Below are positions 1 through 5,899 of a stretch of 6,230 nucleotides of DNA, one piece after another. Each line of letters begins with the position of its first letter. The stretch's first letter is position 1. A program made the position numbers and the translations under genes. The stretch is from Clostridia bacterium (GTDB lineage: Bacteria > Bacillota_A > Clostridia > Oscillospirales > CAG-272), in the NCBI GenBank assembly GCA_017500625.1, contig JAFVYX010000240.1, positions 1 to 6,230 on the forward strand, written 5' to 3'. The notes below the pieces were generated by a model. The model saw nothing but the letters and a program-made list of their open reading frames with translations, did no database searches and had not been told where the DNA came from.

Positions 1-30
1 GGAAATTCTTGAAAACACTGTAAAAGGAAA

Positions 31-61
31 CGGCACCGCCTGCGGGCGGTGCCGTTTTTTT
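31..61 (+). terminator. Strong rho-independent terminator, possibly bidirectional
   Basis: A perfect 10-bp GC-rich stem (31-40 with 45-54, loop TGCG) is followed on the plus strand by seven T (55-61). The best T-tract is on the plus strand, so it would stop a plus-strand gene lying left of the window. On the minus strand the same stem is followed by TTTCCTTTTA, so it can also end the creatininase-family transcript, whose TAA stop (60-62) overlaps the T-tract. A shared terminator between convergent genes is the simplest reading; the left-hand gene itself is not visible. Confidence 0.9.
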
Positions 62-917
62 ACTTATCGATCATGGCAAGGAGCTTTTTGTCTTCCTTAA
101 AGAACTTGATCGCCCTTGCCAGGCGCTCGGCCTCCATGCGCAGAGCGGCGGCGCCGATGCGCTCGTTCATGCCGTAGGGATCGTGGCCACAGTAGGCGTT
201 GGGATAATCGAGGTGCCAGCCCCCACTCTTGAGGGCGATCCCCACCTTTTTGTAGGGCGCACTCTCTCCCGTGGATAGGCCGCTTTCCTTGCCAAGCAGA
301 TCAAGGCGCATGGTTTCGGGAGCGATGCCCATGATGAAGGAGCCCTCACCGAAGCAGGCGTGGCCAAGCACGATGTTTTCCTCGGCATAACGGATCAAGA
401 GGGCCTCATCCTCGGGCGTCAGCTCGGGAATGGCGCCGCTCCCCTCCTTTAAGAGCTTTTGGGCCATGGGATAGGGGGCTTGTTCCTCCACAAACACCTT
501 GGCCACGGTGTACCTTTTCTCCTTATTGTCAAGGTTGCGAATGAAGGCGGAGATCCAGGAATTGTTGCCGCCGTGCGTATTATAGAGCAGGATCTTGCGG
601 AAGCCGTTGACGTAGATCTGGTCGCAAAGCTGCTCTAAGAGCAAAAACTGCGTTTCCACGGGCAGGGTCAGAGTGCCGTCGGTGTGCTCGTTACGGCGTT
701 CGGGAACGTCACCGAAGTTGAGGTCGGGAAAGACAGCAACGGGCTCGATCTGCGATGCCATATAGGCAACGGTGCTGGCGATCATCATGTCGGTGCCCAG
801 CGCCATGTGCAGGCCGTGCTTCTCAACACAGCCCATGGGAATAAGGCAGGTCCCTTTGGCCGCCTCACGAAGCTCGGCAAAGCTCCCCGAGGTATGGTAC
901 ATCCACCTGGTTTCCAT
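60..917 (-). CDS. Creatininase-superfamily metal-dependent amidohydrolase
   Basis: The 285-aa protein has no signal peptide or membrane segment and is likely a cytoplasmic hydrolase. It carries the creatininase-family (PF02633-like) pattern. MGCVEKHGLH (28-37) gives Glu32 and His34, with Asp43 following in GTD, the same E-x-H-x8-D spacing as the metal ligands Glu34/His36/Asp45 of Pseudomonas creatininase (numbering from memory). NTHGGN (113-118) is the usual NGHGGN motif with Thr for Gly and supplies His115. HACFGE gives His186 and Glu191, spaced like creatininase His178/Glu183. The position of creatininase Glu122 is Gly117, as in many family members that are not creatininases, so the substrate is open: creatinine, a formamide-type amide or a peptide amide are all possible. 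The first ATG is chosen because AGGAGG lies 7 nt upstream. The gene lies 115 bp downstream of a lipoprotein gene, with a terminator hairpin between and no clear promoter of its own. Family assignment is firm; function is not. Confidence 0.9.
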   Translation of the reverse strand: METRWMYHTSGSFAELREAAKGTCLIPMGCVEKHGLHMALGTDMMIASTVAYMASQIEPVAVFPDLNFGDVPERRNEHTDGTLTLPVETQFLLLEQLCDQIYVNGFRKILLYNTHGGNNSWISAFIRNLDNKEKRYTVAKVFVEEQAPYPMAQKLLKEGSGAIPELTPEDEALLIRYAEENIVLGHACFGEGSFIMGIAPETMRLDLLGKESGLSTGESAPYKKVGIALKSGGWHLDYPNAYCGHDPYGMNERIGAAALRMEAERLARAIKFFKEDKKLLAMIDK

Positions 918-924
918 AGCAATT

Positions 925-930
925 CCTCCT
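925..930 (-). promoter_or_regulatory. Ribosome binding site of the creatininase-family gene
   Basis: A full AGGAGG Shine-Dalgarno sequence on the minus strand sits 7 nt before the ATG at 917. It fixes the first Met as start rather than Met6. Confidence 0.85.
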
Positions 931-988
931 TGCGGTTGCGGTCCCTCGCGGTAGCTGTTCAGCGCAGGGCGACCGTCATTGGTTCTCC

Positions 989-1025
989 GATGAAAGAACG
1001 CGGCGAGGCATAACCTCGCCGCGTT
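989..1025 (-). terminator. Terminator of the 655-aa lipoprotein gene (weak T-tract)
   Basis: A perfect 12-bp stem (1014-1025 with 997-1008) with a 5-nt loop starts 7 nt after the TAA stop of the lipoprotein gene. On the minus strand the stem ends in GTT and is followed by CTTTCATCGG, a short and interrupted T-tract. The hairpin is strong but release may be incomplete, which would let some transcription pass into the creatininase-family gene. Confidence 0.75.
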
Positions 1026-1032
1026 GGGTTAT

Positions 1033-3000
1033 TTATTTCTCGGTCTCGTCGGTCCAGGGCTCGTCATTGGCGATGGCCCAAGCCAGCGTGATCTCCTCGT
1101 CGCCCTCCGCGATCACGTGGTTCTCGTCGCACGAGAGCGTGACCTTGGCGGTGTACTCACCGGCGTCGGTAGCGACGTTGGAGGCGTAGACTTTGACCTT
1201 AAAGCCCACGGCTTCAAGGGCAGTCTTAGTCGCATCGGAGAGAGTCACCGTATGACGGCTGCCATCCGCGATGATGTACGCACCGTCCGCCATCGGCTTA
1301 GCTTCATTGCTGTCAAGCACCCACGCGACGTCGATATCGTCAAGAGAGAGCACCTTCTTCTCAATGGTCAGCGTGGCGGAGATGATGGCAGAAGCCATAT
1401 TCTTGGTGGTGTCGCCTGCCAACGTAGCAACGTAAACATACGTACCGGCGTCCAGGAAGCCATCGCCCTCATTGTCGGTGACGTCCATGCCCTCGGCGTT
1501 GTAGATCCTGATCGTCACGCCCGAGATGCACAGCTTGCTCATATCGTAGTTCTCGGCGTAACCGAGGACGATCTTGTGGGGCTGGCCGTCATACGGCAGC
1601 GTAACGTCGGCGAAGTCGATCTTCGTGGTATCGATCTCGGTAGCCGCGACCTGATAGGTGAAGTCGGCAACGCCATAGCCCTCGGGAAGAGTGTAGTAGG
1701 GGCTATCGATCGTGAAGGTGGCACTGGCGGTATACATACCCGCCTCGGTCGCCGTGTTGCCGGTCAGCGTGTAGCTGATGGTGTACATGCCCTCGGAATT
1801 CTCGGGCATGCCCGCAAGGCCAACCGTAAACTCGGAGCCGTTGTAGAGGAAATACCCACCCTTGTCGATGGCGTTCCAACCGGTACCGGGAACCCAGGTG
1901 GGAGTCTTCAGGCCGGTCAGGGGCGCCTTCTCAATGACGATCGTGATCTCACGGGCATCGGGAAGAATGAAGTCATCGGCGGTGTAGCCATCGGCAAAGG
2001 CAAACTCGGCCGTGACTCTATAGGTGCCGGGGGTCTTGACGGCAGCGGCAGGAAGCTCGCCGAGGCCCTCAATAACGCGATACGCGCGAACCGTGGCGAT
2101 GAGGCCCTCAACGTTGCTGAAATCGGGAATCTGATCAAGGCCGTTATAATACAGCGTCTGATTCACGAAGTTGGCATAGGAGAGATCAAACTCACCGGGG
2201 CCGACCGTCAGGGTGGCGGTCATAGGCGCGGGGAGATTGTAATTGGCGGCATCGGCCTCGTTGCGGAAGGAGAAGATCGCCGTGATCTCTGCCTCACCCT
2301 TGCCGACGCGACCACCCTCGTATCTGACATCAAGCAGTGCCGGAAGCGTACCGCCGATGGTCAGAGAGTGGTGCTGGTTGTCAAAGGAAACGGTGGCACT
2401 CTCAAAGGTGACGCCGCTCATATCCACGTCCGCCTTCTTGACCGAAACCGTGATGCCGCTGACCGAGGCGGGAGCCGCCAGGTTATTGGCCATATCGGGA
2501 TCGGTATACACGAAGGAGATCGTGAAGGTCGAGGACTCACCCGCGTTGCGGACGGCCTCACCAGAGGTGATGACGTAGCCAACGCCCTCGGGGAGCGTGC
2601 CATTCATCACAGGGCCATGGTACTCGCCATCATAGGCATACTCACCACCCGTAAAGGTGACACCGGTAATCGCCATAGCCGCGCCCTTGTTGATGGTCAG
2701 CGTGGCGCGCATATCGGCGGCCGCGGCATACCCCTCGGGAAGCGTGATCTTGGCAACGATATCGTAAGTGCCCGCATTCGTCAAGGCAACGGCGTCCACC
2801 GCCGCACCACCATTGATCGAATACTTGACAACGGCCCCCTCGGGCAGTCCGGTAACCGCAATGGTCTTGGCCTGGCCGTCATAGGTATAGGTGGCGCTGT
2901 CAAACTTAAGATCGGCCTCCGTTCCACCGCCGCAGGCCGTCAGAAGAAGGCAGCCGAGCGCGAGAAGAAGGAACGCCGCAAGCAGAAGTTTCTTTTTCAT
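1033..3000 (-). CDS. Surface lipoprotein of tandem Ig-like (YDG/MBG-type) repeats
   Basis: This 655-aa protein begins with a lipoprotein signal: MKKK, a Leu/Ala-rich core and lipobox LTAC with Cys23 as the predicted lipidated residue. The rest is a chain of ~80-95-residue beta-rich repeats at about 27-105, 106-188, 189-267, 268-357, 358-452 and 453-547, plus a C-terminal domain at 548-655. Repeat 1 shows the pattern YDGQ...I.V.GLPEG..V.Y...G......L.NAGTYD..AK, resembling YDG/MBG Ig-like domains of bacterial surface proteins (from family knowledge, not a search). Repeat 5 and the C-terminal domain belong to another type sharing GGYFLYNG / DGAYIIADG, then TGNTATEAGMYTASA / ASNVATDAGEYTAKV. The tail is acidic and no LPXTG or catalytic motif is visible. 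It is a paralogue of the upstream 800-aa lipoprotein. A consensus promoter and TAAGGAG 7 nt before the ATG support this start, and terminators on both sides suggest a single-gene transcript. Its role is unknown; ligand binding, adhesion or envelope scaffolding are guesses. Confidence 0.88.
   Translation of the reverse strand: MKKKLLLAAFLLLALGCLLLTACGGGTEADLKFDSATYTYDGQAKTIAVTGLPEGAVVKYSINGGAAVDAVALTNAGTYDIVAKITLPEGYAAAADMRATLTINKGAAMAITGVTFTGGEYAYDGEYHGPVMNGTLPEGVGYVITSGEAVRNAGESSTFTISFVYTDPDMANNLAAPASVSGITVSVKKADVDMSGVTFESATVSFDNQHHSLTIGGTLPALLDVRYEGGRVGKGEAEITAIFSFRNEADAANYNLPAPMTATLTVGPGEFDLSYANFVNQTLYYNGLDQIPDFSNVEGLIATVRAYRVIEGLGELPAAAVKTPGTYRVTAEFAFADGYTADDFILPDAREITIVIEKAPLTGLKTPTWVPGTGWNAIDKGGYFLYNGSEFTVGLAGMPENSEGMYTISYTLTGNTATEAGMYTASATFTIDSPYYTLPEGYGVADFTYQVAATEIDTTKIDFADVTLPYDGQPHKIVLGYAENYDMSKLCISGVTIRIYNAEGMDVTDNEGDGFLDAGTYVYVATLAGDTTKNMASAIISATLTIEKKVLSLDDIDVAWVLDSNEAKPMADGAYIIADGSRHTVTLSDATKTALEAVGFKVKVYASNVATDAGEYTAKVTLSCDENHVIAEGDEEITLAWAIANDEPWTDETEK
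1036..1359 (-). repeat. Third-type repeat domain, C-terminal copy in 655-aa lipoprotein
   Basis: Residues 548-655 encode VAWVLD..., DGAYIIADG.RHTVTL, ...ASNVATDAGEYTAKVTL and a closing LAW. The pattern W...D / DG-Y-I / TV-L / N-V-A-x-x-AG-x-YTA / W matches the C-terminal domain of the other lipoprotein (3257-3538), and differs from the YDG and YGX repeats. Confidence 0.6.
1645..1929 (-). repeat. Third-type repeat domain, internal copy
   Basis: Residues 358-452 carry PTWVPGTGW, GGYFLYNGSEFTVGL, then TGNTATEAGMYTASATF. This is the same order of motifs as the C-terminal domains of both lipoproteins, so the type is not limited to the C-terminus. The match was made by eye. Confidence 0.5.
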
Positions 3001-3007
3001 AGAGCAA

Positions 3008-3014
3008 CTCCTTA
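3008..3014 (-). promoter_or_regulatory. Ribosome binding site of the 655-aa lipoprotein gene
   Basis: TAAGGAG on the minus strand ends 7 nt before the ATG at 3000. Confidence 0.85.
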
Positions 3015-3038
3015 TTTTATTGCAAAGTTTACATAATC

Positions 3039-3067
3039 ATTATACCTTATCTCGCTTCTCTTGTCAA
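3039..3067 (-). promoter_or_regulatory. Consensus sigma-A/sigma-70 promoter of the 655-aa lipoprotein gene
   Basis: On the minus strand TTGACA (3062-3067) and TATAAT (3039-3044) match both consensus hexamers exactly and are separated by the ideal 17 bp. Transcription should start near 3032, giving a leader of about 30 nt that contains the ribosome binding site. Confidence 0.92.
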
Positions 3068-3072
3068 GAGAA
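3056..3072. promoter_or_regulatory. Perfect inverted repeat over the -35 box, candidate operator
   Basis: TTCTCTTG and its exact reverse complement CAAGAGAA flank a single central base, making a 17-bp palindrome that contains the whole -35 hexamer. Repressor sites often have this size and place, and a consensus-strength promoter would need a brake to be controlled. The promoter of the other lipoprotein gene lacks this repeat. Operator function is inference; no regulator gene is present in the window. Confidence 0.4.
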
Positions 3073-3079
3073 AACAAGG

Positions 3080-3102
3080 AAAAATGGGGGCGTTTCCGCC
3101 CC
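3080..3102 (-). terminator. Second terminator-like hairpin between the lipoprotein genes
   Basis: On the minus strand a 6-bp all-GC stem (GGGGCG/CGCCCC, 3087-3102) with a GAAA tetraloop is followed by CATTTTTCC. It lies 12 bp upstream of the -35 box of the next gene, so with the hairpin at 3172-3208 it would isolate that promoter from upstream transcription. Confidence 0.6.
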
Positions 3103-3171
3103 TCGAACACGCCTTTTCCCGCTTTTCGGCAATATGCAAAAAAATCTTTTCCCGTTCTGTGGGAATTGACG

Positions 3172-3208
3172 AAAAAGAGCGGCAGCGCCGAGGCGCTGCC
3201 GCTCTTTT
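3172..3208 (-). terminator. Terminator of the 800-aa lipoprotein gene
   Basis: A long stem (3192-3208 with 3173-3189, about 16 usable base pairs around a 4-nt loop) starts 15 nt after the TAA stop at 3224. The minus-strand 3' side ends in CTCTTTTTCGTC. The A/T ends are symmetrical, so it could also stop plus-strand transcription. Confidence 0.88.
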
Positions 3209-3223
3209 GGGGAGTCGGTTGAA

Positions 3224-5626
3224 TTATTCACCACCCACGGCAGGAGTCCAGCCGGAGGGACGCAGGTTCCAGTTGCAGGTGTAGGAGCCGAAGACCTTGT
3301 TACCGTCCACCGACTTCAAGGTCGCCGTGGCGGTATAGGCGCCCGCCGCGGAGGCAACGTTGCCCGTGTAGGTCACGGTGATATCATTCTCGGCAAGAGC
3401 GGCGAGCGTGGCCGCATCAAGAGAGACCGTGTAGGTCGTACCGCTTACAAGAATGATGTAGTCACCCTCGTCCGCGTCGTCCGACTTCTGAGCGTCGTAA
3501 TCCCAAAGGATCGTCACGCCGGCAGGGAGAGATTCCTCTTTCGGGACGACCGTCAGAGCGATCGTGTAGGCCTCGGGAGTGTTGTACTCGGCATTCGCGT
3601 TCGTAAGCGCGATCGTTACCGTGTAGGAGCCGGCCCCGAGAGCGCCGCTTACAAGCTCGGTGTCCTTGTAGACTTCAACCGCGCCCATGGTGAGGCCGGT
3701 GGGAAGGCCGGAGAGTGCAAAGGTGGGAAGCGCCTCACCGTAGGTGATGGCAAGCGCATTGCCAGCCACGGGAATCTCGTTGGCGAGGATCTCAACACCG
3801 CTCATATCATAGGAAAGCTTGGCGTTGATGGTCAGCGTGGCGGTCTTATCGGCGGGAATCTCGTAATTCTCGTCGGCAACGGCAAACTTGGCAACGATCG
3901 TATACACCGTCTCTCTGTCGCCGGCGCCGATGAGGGCGACCTCAGCAACACCGTCGGCAGCGCCGTCGACGTAGTAAAGAACGGTCACGCCGGTGGGAAG
4001 CGTACCGGTGATAGCGATCGTCTGGGGCTGACCGTTGTAGGTCACGGCCTTGTCGACGAAGCTGATACCACTCATATCGATGGTGGCCTTCTTAACGGTC
4101 AGAGTGACCTCAAGGTCGGCAACGTCGGCATGCGTGGCGGGGTTAGCGTTGGTCAGAGCGATCTTCACCGTGTAGGTGCCGGCCCCGAGAGCTGTCACGA
4201 CCTCACCCTCCGCATTGTAAATGACGGCGGCGTTGGCGGTAAGGCCGGTGGGCAGACCGGTCACAGCAAAGACGGGAGTGGAATCGCCGTAGGTGATCTC
4301 TACAGTCTTATTGGCAACGGGAGAGCCATTGGCAGAGATCACGACATTCGACATGTCGTAGACCTCCTTGGCGCTGATCTCAAAGGTGGCCGTCATATCG
4401 GCGGGATCGGCGTAGTTGGGATCGGTCGAGGTGAATTTGGCGACCACGGTATAAACACCGATGTCGGTCAGGGCGACCTCGGCAACGCCATCGGTGGCGC
4501 CGTTGACGTAGTAGAGGACGGTCACGTCAAAGCCCTCAAGGCCGGCCACGGCGATCGTCTGAGCGGCACCGTTGTACTTAACGGTGAGCGAATCGAAGGT
4601 GACGGTGGTGGCGAAGTTGGCAATGGGAGCCTTATCGACCACGAGAGTGGCCTCCAGCGGCGCGGGATCAAGATACTCGACCTGGTTCGCGTTGATAAGG
4701 GCGATCTTCACCGTGTAGGTGCCGGCGTCAAGCGTGCCGGTCACAAGCTCGGTGTCCTTATAGATCTCCACAGCGCCGGCGGTAAGACCCGCGGGCAGGT
4801 CGGAGAGCGTGAAGGTGGGGATCGCGGCACCGTAGGTGATGTGCGCGATGCGATCGGCGGCGGCCGCACCGTCGGCGAGGACGGTCACGTCGTCAAGCTC
4901 GTACGCGGTTCTCTCCACGATCGTCAGCGTGGCAAGAAGGCGAGGCGCCTCATAGTTGGCGGCCAGGTCGGCAGAAAGCACAAAGGTGGCGGCCACCTGG
5001 TACACGTCGGCGTCGATCACCTGATCGGCGGTGACGGGCGTGTAGGTCTCACCCTTCAGGTAGATGTACGCACCGAGGGTAACACCGTCGGGAAGCGTGC
5101 CCGTGTAGGTCAGGGACTTGACCGTGCCGTCATAGGCAACCTTCAGGTTGTTCATCGAAACGCCCTCAAGGACGTACTGCGCCTTGTTGATCTTCAGAGT
5201 GGCAGTCATGTCCGCGCAGGGCTTGTAGGTGTCGGGAAGCGTGATCTTGGCAACAACGTCATAAGTACCGGCGTTCGTCACGGCAATAGCGTCCACCGCC
5301 TCGGTGGCACCGTTGACATAGTACTCGACCACAGCGCCCTCGGGCAGTCCCTCGACGGCGATGGTCTGGGCCTGGCCGTTGTAGGTCACGGTCTTGCCAT
5401 CAAACTCAAGGTCGGCCTCAAGCTTCTGGGGGGCGGTGGTGACGGGCGGAGGCGTCGTCACAGGAACCGTGGTTCCCGCGGTCGTCGTTGTGGGGGCGGT
5501 CGTCACGGTCGTGGCGGCCGTCGTCGTGCTGCCATTCCCCATACCGGGGATAAGGCCGCAGGCAGAGAGTGCCACGGTGGTGAGCACCAATGCAAGAAGC
5601 ACAAAAAGTAAACGCTTATTTTTCAT
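3224..5626 (-). CDS. Surface lipoprotein with Thr-rich spacer and alternating Ig-like repeats
   Basis: This 800-aa protein starts with MKNKR, a hydrophobic core and lipobox LSAC (predicted lipidated Cys23). A spacer at about 33-66, almost entirely Thr, Val, Ala and Pro, would hold the rest away from the membrane or through the cell wall. The body is a repeat chain: A1 71-148; a diverged A-like unit 149-240; B1 241-333; A3 334-419; B2 420-513; A4 514-603; B3 604-696; then a third-type C-terminal domain at 697-790. A units have Y-N-G-(Q/A)-x-Q-T-I-A and YYV(N/D)GA; B units have ITYG..(I/T/L)P.F.(L/V)..LP.GLT and GAG(T/S)YTV.IALTNAN. These resemble YDG-type and YGX-type MBG Ig-like domains (family knowledge, no search run). 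No enzyme, LPXTG or S-layer anchor motif is seen. A consensus promoter and AAAGGAG 7 nt before the ATG support this start. The gene is flanked by the rRNA operon terminators and its own terminator, so it is probably monocistronic. Binding or scaffolding at the cell surface is only inferred. Confidence 0.88.
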   Translation of the reverse strand: MKNKRLLFVLLALVLTTVALSACGLIPGMGNGSTTTAATTVTTAPTTTTAGTTVPVTTPPPVTTAPQKLEADLEFDGKTVTYNGQAQTIAVEGLPEGAVVEYYVNGATEAVDAIAVTNAGTYDVVAKITLPDTYKPCADMTATLKINKAQYVLEGVSMNNLKVAYDGTVKSLTYTGTLPDGVTLGAYIYLKGETYTPVTADQVIDADVYQVAATFVLSADLAANYEAPRLLATLTIVERTAYELDDVTVLADGAAAADRIAHITYGAAIPTFTLSDLPAGLTAGAVEIYKDTELVTGTLDAGTYTVKIALINANQVEYLDPAPLEATLVVDKAPIANFATTVTFDSLTVKYNGAAQTIAVAGLEGFDVTVLYYVNGATDGVAEVALTDIGVYTVVAKFTSTDPNYADPADMTATFEISAKEVYDMSNVVISANGSPVANKTVEITYGDSTPVFAVTGLPTGLTANAAVIYNAEGEVVTALGAGTYTVKIALTNANPATHADVADLEVTLTVKKATIDMSGISFVDKAVTYNGQPQTIAITGTLPTGVTVLYYVDGAADGVAEVALIGAGDRETVYTIVAKFAVADENYEIPADKTATLTINAKLSYDMSGVEILANEIPVAGNALAITYGEALPTFALSGLPTGLTMGAVEVYKDTELVSGALGAGSYTVTIALTNANAEYNTPEAYTIALTVVPKEESLPAGVTILWDYDAQKSDDADEGDYIILVSGTTYTVSLDAATLAALAENDITVTYTGNVASAAGAYTATATLKSVDGNKVFGSYTCNWNLRPSGWTPAVGGE
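3257..3538 (-). repeat. Third-type repeat domain, C-terminal copy in 800-aa lipoprotein
   Basis: Residues 697-790 read ILWDYD, EGDYIILVSGTTYTVSL, then TGNVASAAGAYTATATL and a closing CNWNL. This is the counterpart of the C-terminal domain of the 655-aa paralogue. Confidence 0.6.
3539..4906 (-). repeat. B-A-B-A-B alternating repeat array inside the 800-aa lipoprotein gene
   Basis: B units lie at 4628-4906, 4088-4369 and 3539-3817, with A units at 4370-4627 and 3818-4087. The B units are similar in DNA as well as protein: the plus strand near 3613, 4162 and 4705 repeats blocks such as CACCGTGTAGGTGCCGG, and the outer two share ACAAGCTCGGTGTCCTT. A and B together form a ~540-bp higher-order period, which suggests duplication of A-B pairs. 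Unit A4 has about four extra residues (GDRE region, ~569-573). Confidence 0.75.
5183..5416 (-). repeat. First A-type repeat, closest match between the two lipoproteins
   Basis: Residues 71-148 of this protein align without gaps over most of their length with residues 29-105 of the 655-aa protein (2686-2916). Shared runs include GLPEGAVV, TNAGTYD and VAKITLP, and both are preceded by EADL. The two genes are also close in DNA here, so this is the best evidence that they arose by duplication. Confidence 0.75.
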
Positions 5627-5633
5627 GCGAGGT

Positions 5634-5640
5634 CTCCTTT
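5634..5640 (-). promoter_or_regulatory. Ribosome binding site of the 800-aa lipoprotein gene
   Basis: AAAGGAG on the minus strand ends 7 nt before the ATG at 5626. Confidence 0.85.
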
Positions 5641-5657
5641 GAAAAAATAATTTTCAA
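5639..5657 (-). other. AT-rich hairpin at the 5' end of the 800-aa lipoprotein mRNA
   Basis: TTGAAAA and its exact complement TTTTCAA (7 bp, 5-nt loop) lie between the predicted transcription start (~5655) and the ribosome binding site, touching its first two bases. The stem is weak. It may protect the 5' end of the mRNA or slightly mask the ribosome binding site, or it may be chance in AT-rich DNA. Confidence 0.3.
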
Positions 5658-5661
5658 CTCT

Positions 5662-5691
5662 ATTATAGTAGATTTTCACCCATGTTGTCAA
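5662..5691 (-). promoter_or_regulatory. Consensus sigma-A/sigma-70 promoter of the 800-aa lipoprotein gene
   Basis: On the minus strand TTGACA (5686-5691) and TATAAT (5662-5667) are both exact consensus hexamers, with an 18-bp spacer. The predicted leader is about 30 nt. It is the same class of promoter as that of the paralogue at 3039-3067, but without the palindrome over the -35. Confidence 0.92.
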
Positions 5692-5728
5692 TAGAAAAGC
5701 AAGAAAAAAGGCACGATTTGCACAAGCG

Positions 5729-5737
5729 TTATCCACA
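5729..5737 (+). promoter_or_regulatory. Single perfect DnaA-box sequence
   Basis: TTATCCACA matches the DnaA-box consensus TTATNCACA exactly. It lies 38 bp upstream of the -35 of the lipoprotein gene in an AT-rich spacer behind the rRNA operon. I saw no second box, so this is not an origin by itself; a chance match is quite possible. Confidence 0.35.
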
Positions 5738-5830
5738 CCTCTTTTTTCTTTTTGTACAAATAGCAACAAGAGGAGCCCTCATTTTTGTCATTTGCGACAC
5801 TCCCCCTCAAAAAAGCACAAAGGGGCGAGC

Positions 5831-5869
5831 AAAGAAAAAGGAAAGCGCCCCGGCTTGAAGGCGGGGCGC
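5831..5869 (-). terminator. Second rRNA operon terminator
   Basis: On the minus strand an 8-bp stem GCGCCCCG/CGGGGCGC (5862-5869 with 5845-5852, 9-nt loop) is followed by TTTCCTTTTTCTTT. It comes just after a first, shorter terminator hairpin, giving the tandem arrangement common behind rRNA operons. The spacer from here to the next promoter (5692-5830) holds no gene I can support. Confidence 0.85.
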
Positions 5870-5877
5870 CACGCATG

Positions 5878-5899
5878 AAAAAAGCCACGGACGGGTGGC
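5878..5899 (-). terminator. First rRNA operon terminator
   Basis: On the minus strand GCCAC and GTGGC form a 5-bp stem (5895-5899 with 5884-5888, 6-nt loop) followed by six T (5883-5878). The stem is short but GC-rich and the T-tract is uninterrupted. Confidence 0.65.

Noticed and set aside
684..1013. A 109-codon open frame on the plus strand opposite the creatininase-family start
   Set aside because: It overlaps antisense the conserved metal-binding region of the enzyme, and its last part lies in the terminator hairpin.
1024..3036. A 670-codon open frame on the plus strand opposite the 655-aa lipoprotein gene
   Set aside because: Its product is a low-complexity Gly/Arg/His/Val/Asp-rich string with no domain. 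It runs over the lipoprotein's promoter, has no ribosome binding site that I can see, and mirrors the codon bias and repeats of the real gene, which has a lipobox, promoter and terminator.
4130..5611. A 493-codon open frame on the plus strand opposite the 800-aa lipoprotein gene
   Set aside because: Same reasons: composition dominated by Gly, Arg, His, Val and Asp, periodic only because the true gene is repetitive, and an end in a basic run that is the antisense of the Thr-rich spacer.
1033..5626. Phage, toxin or contact-dependent inhibition system made by the two lipoproteins
   Set aside because: No toxin, immunity, secretion, integrase or pilin-like domain is visible; both proteins are only lipobox plus Ig-like repeats.
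5751..5760. TTTGTACAAA 10-bp palindrome
   Set aside because: Short, AT-rich and away from the promoter elements; expected by chance in this composition.
5692..5830. Possible replication origin or CRISPR-like repeat region
   Set aside because: Only one DnaA box, no repeated spacers and no AT-rich iterated units; ordinary AT-rich intergenic DNA is enough.
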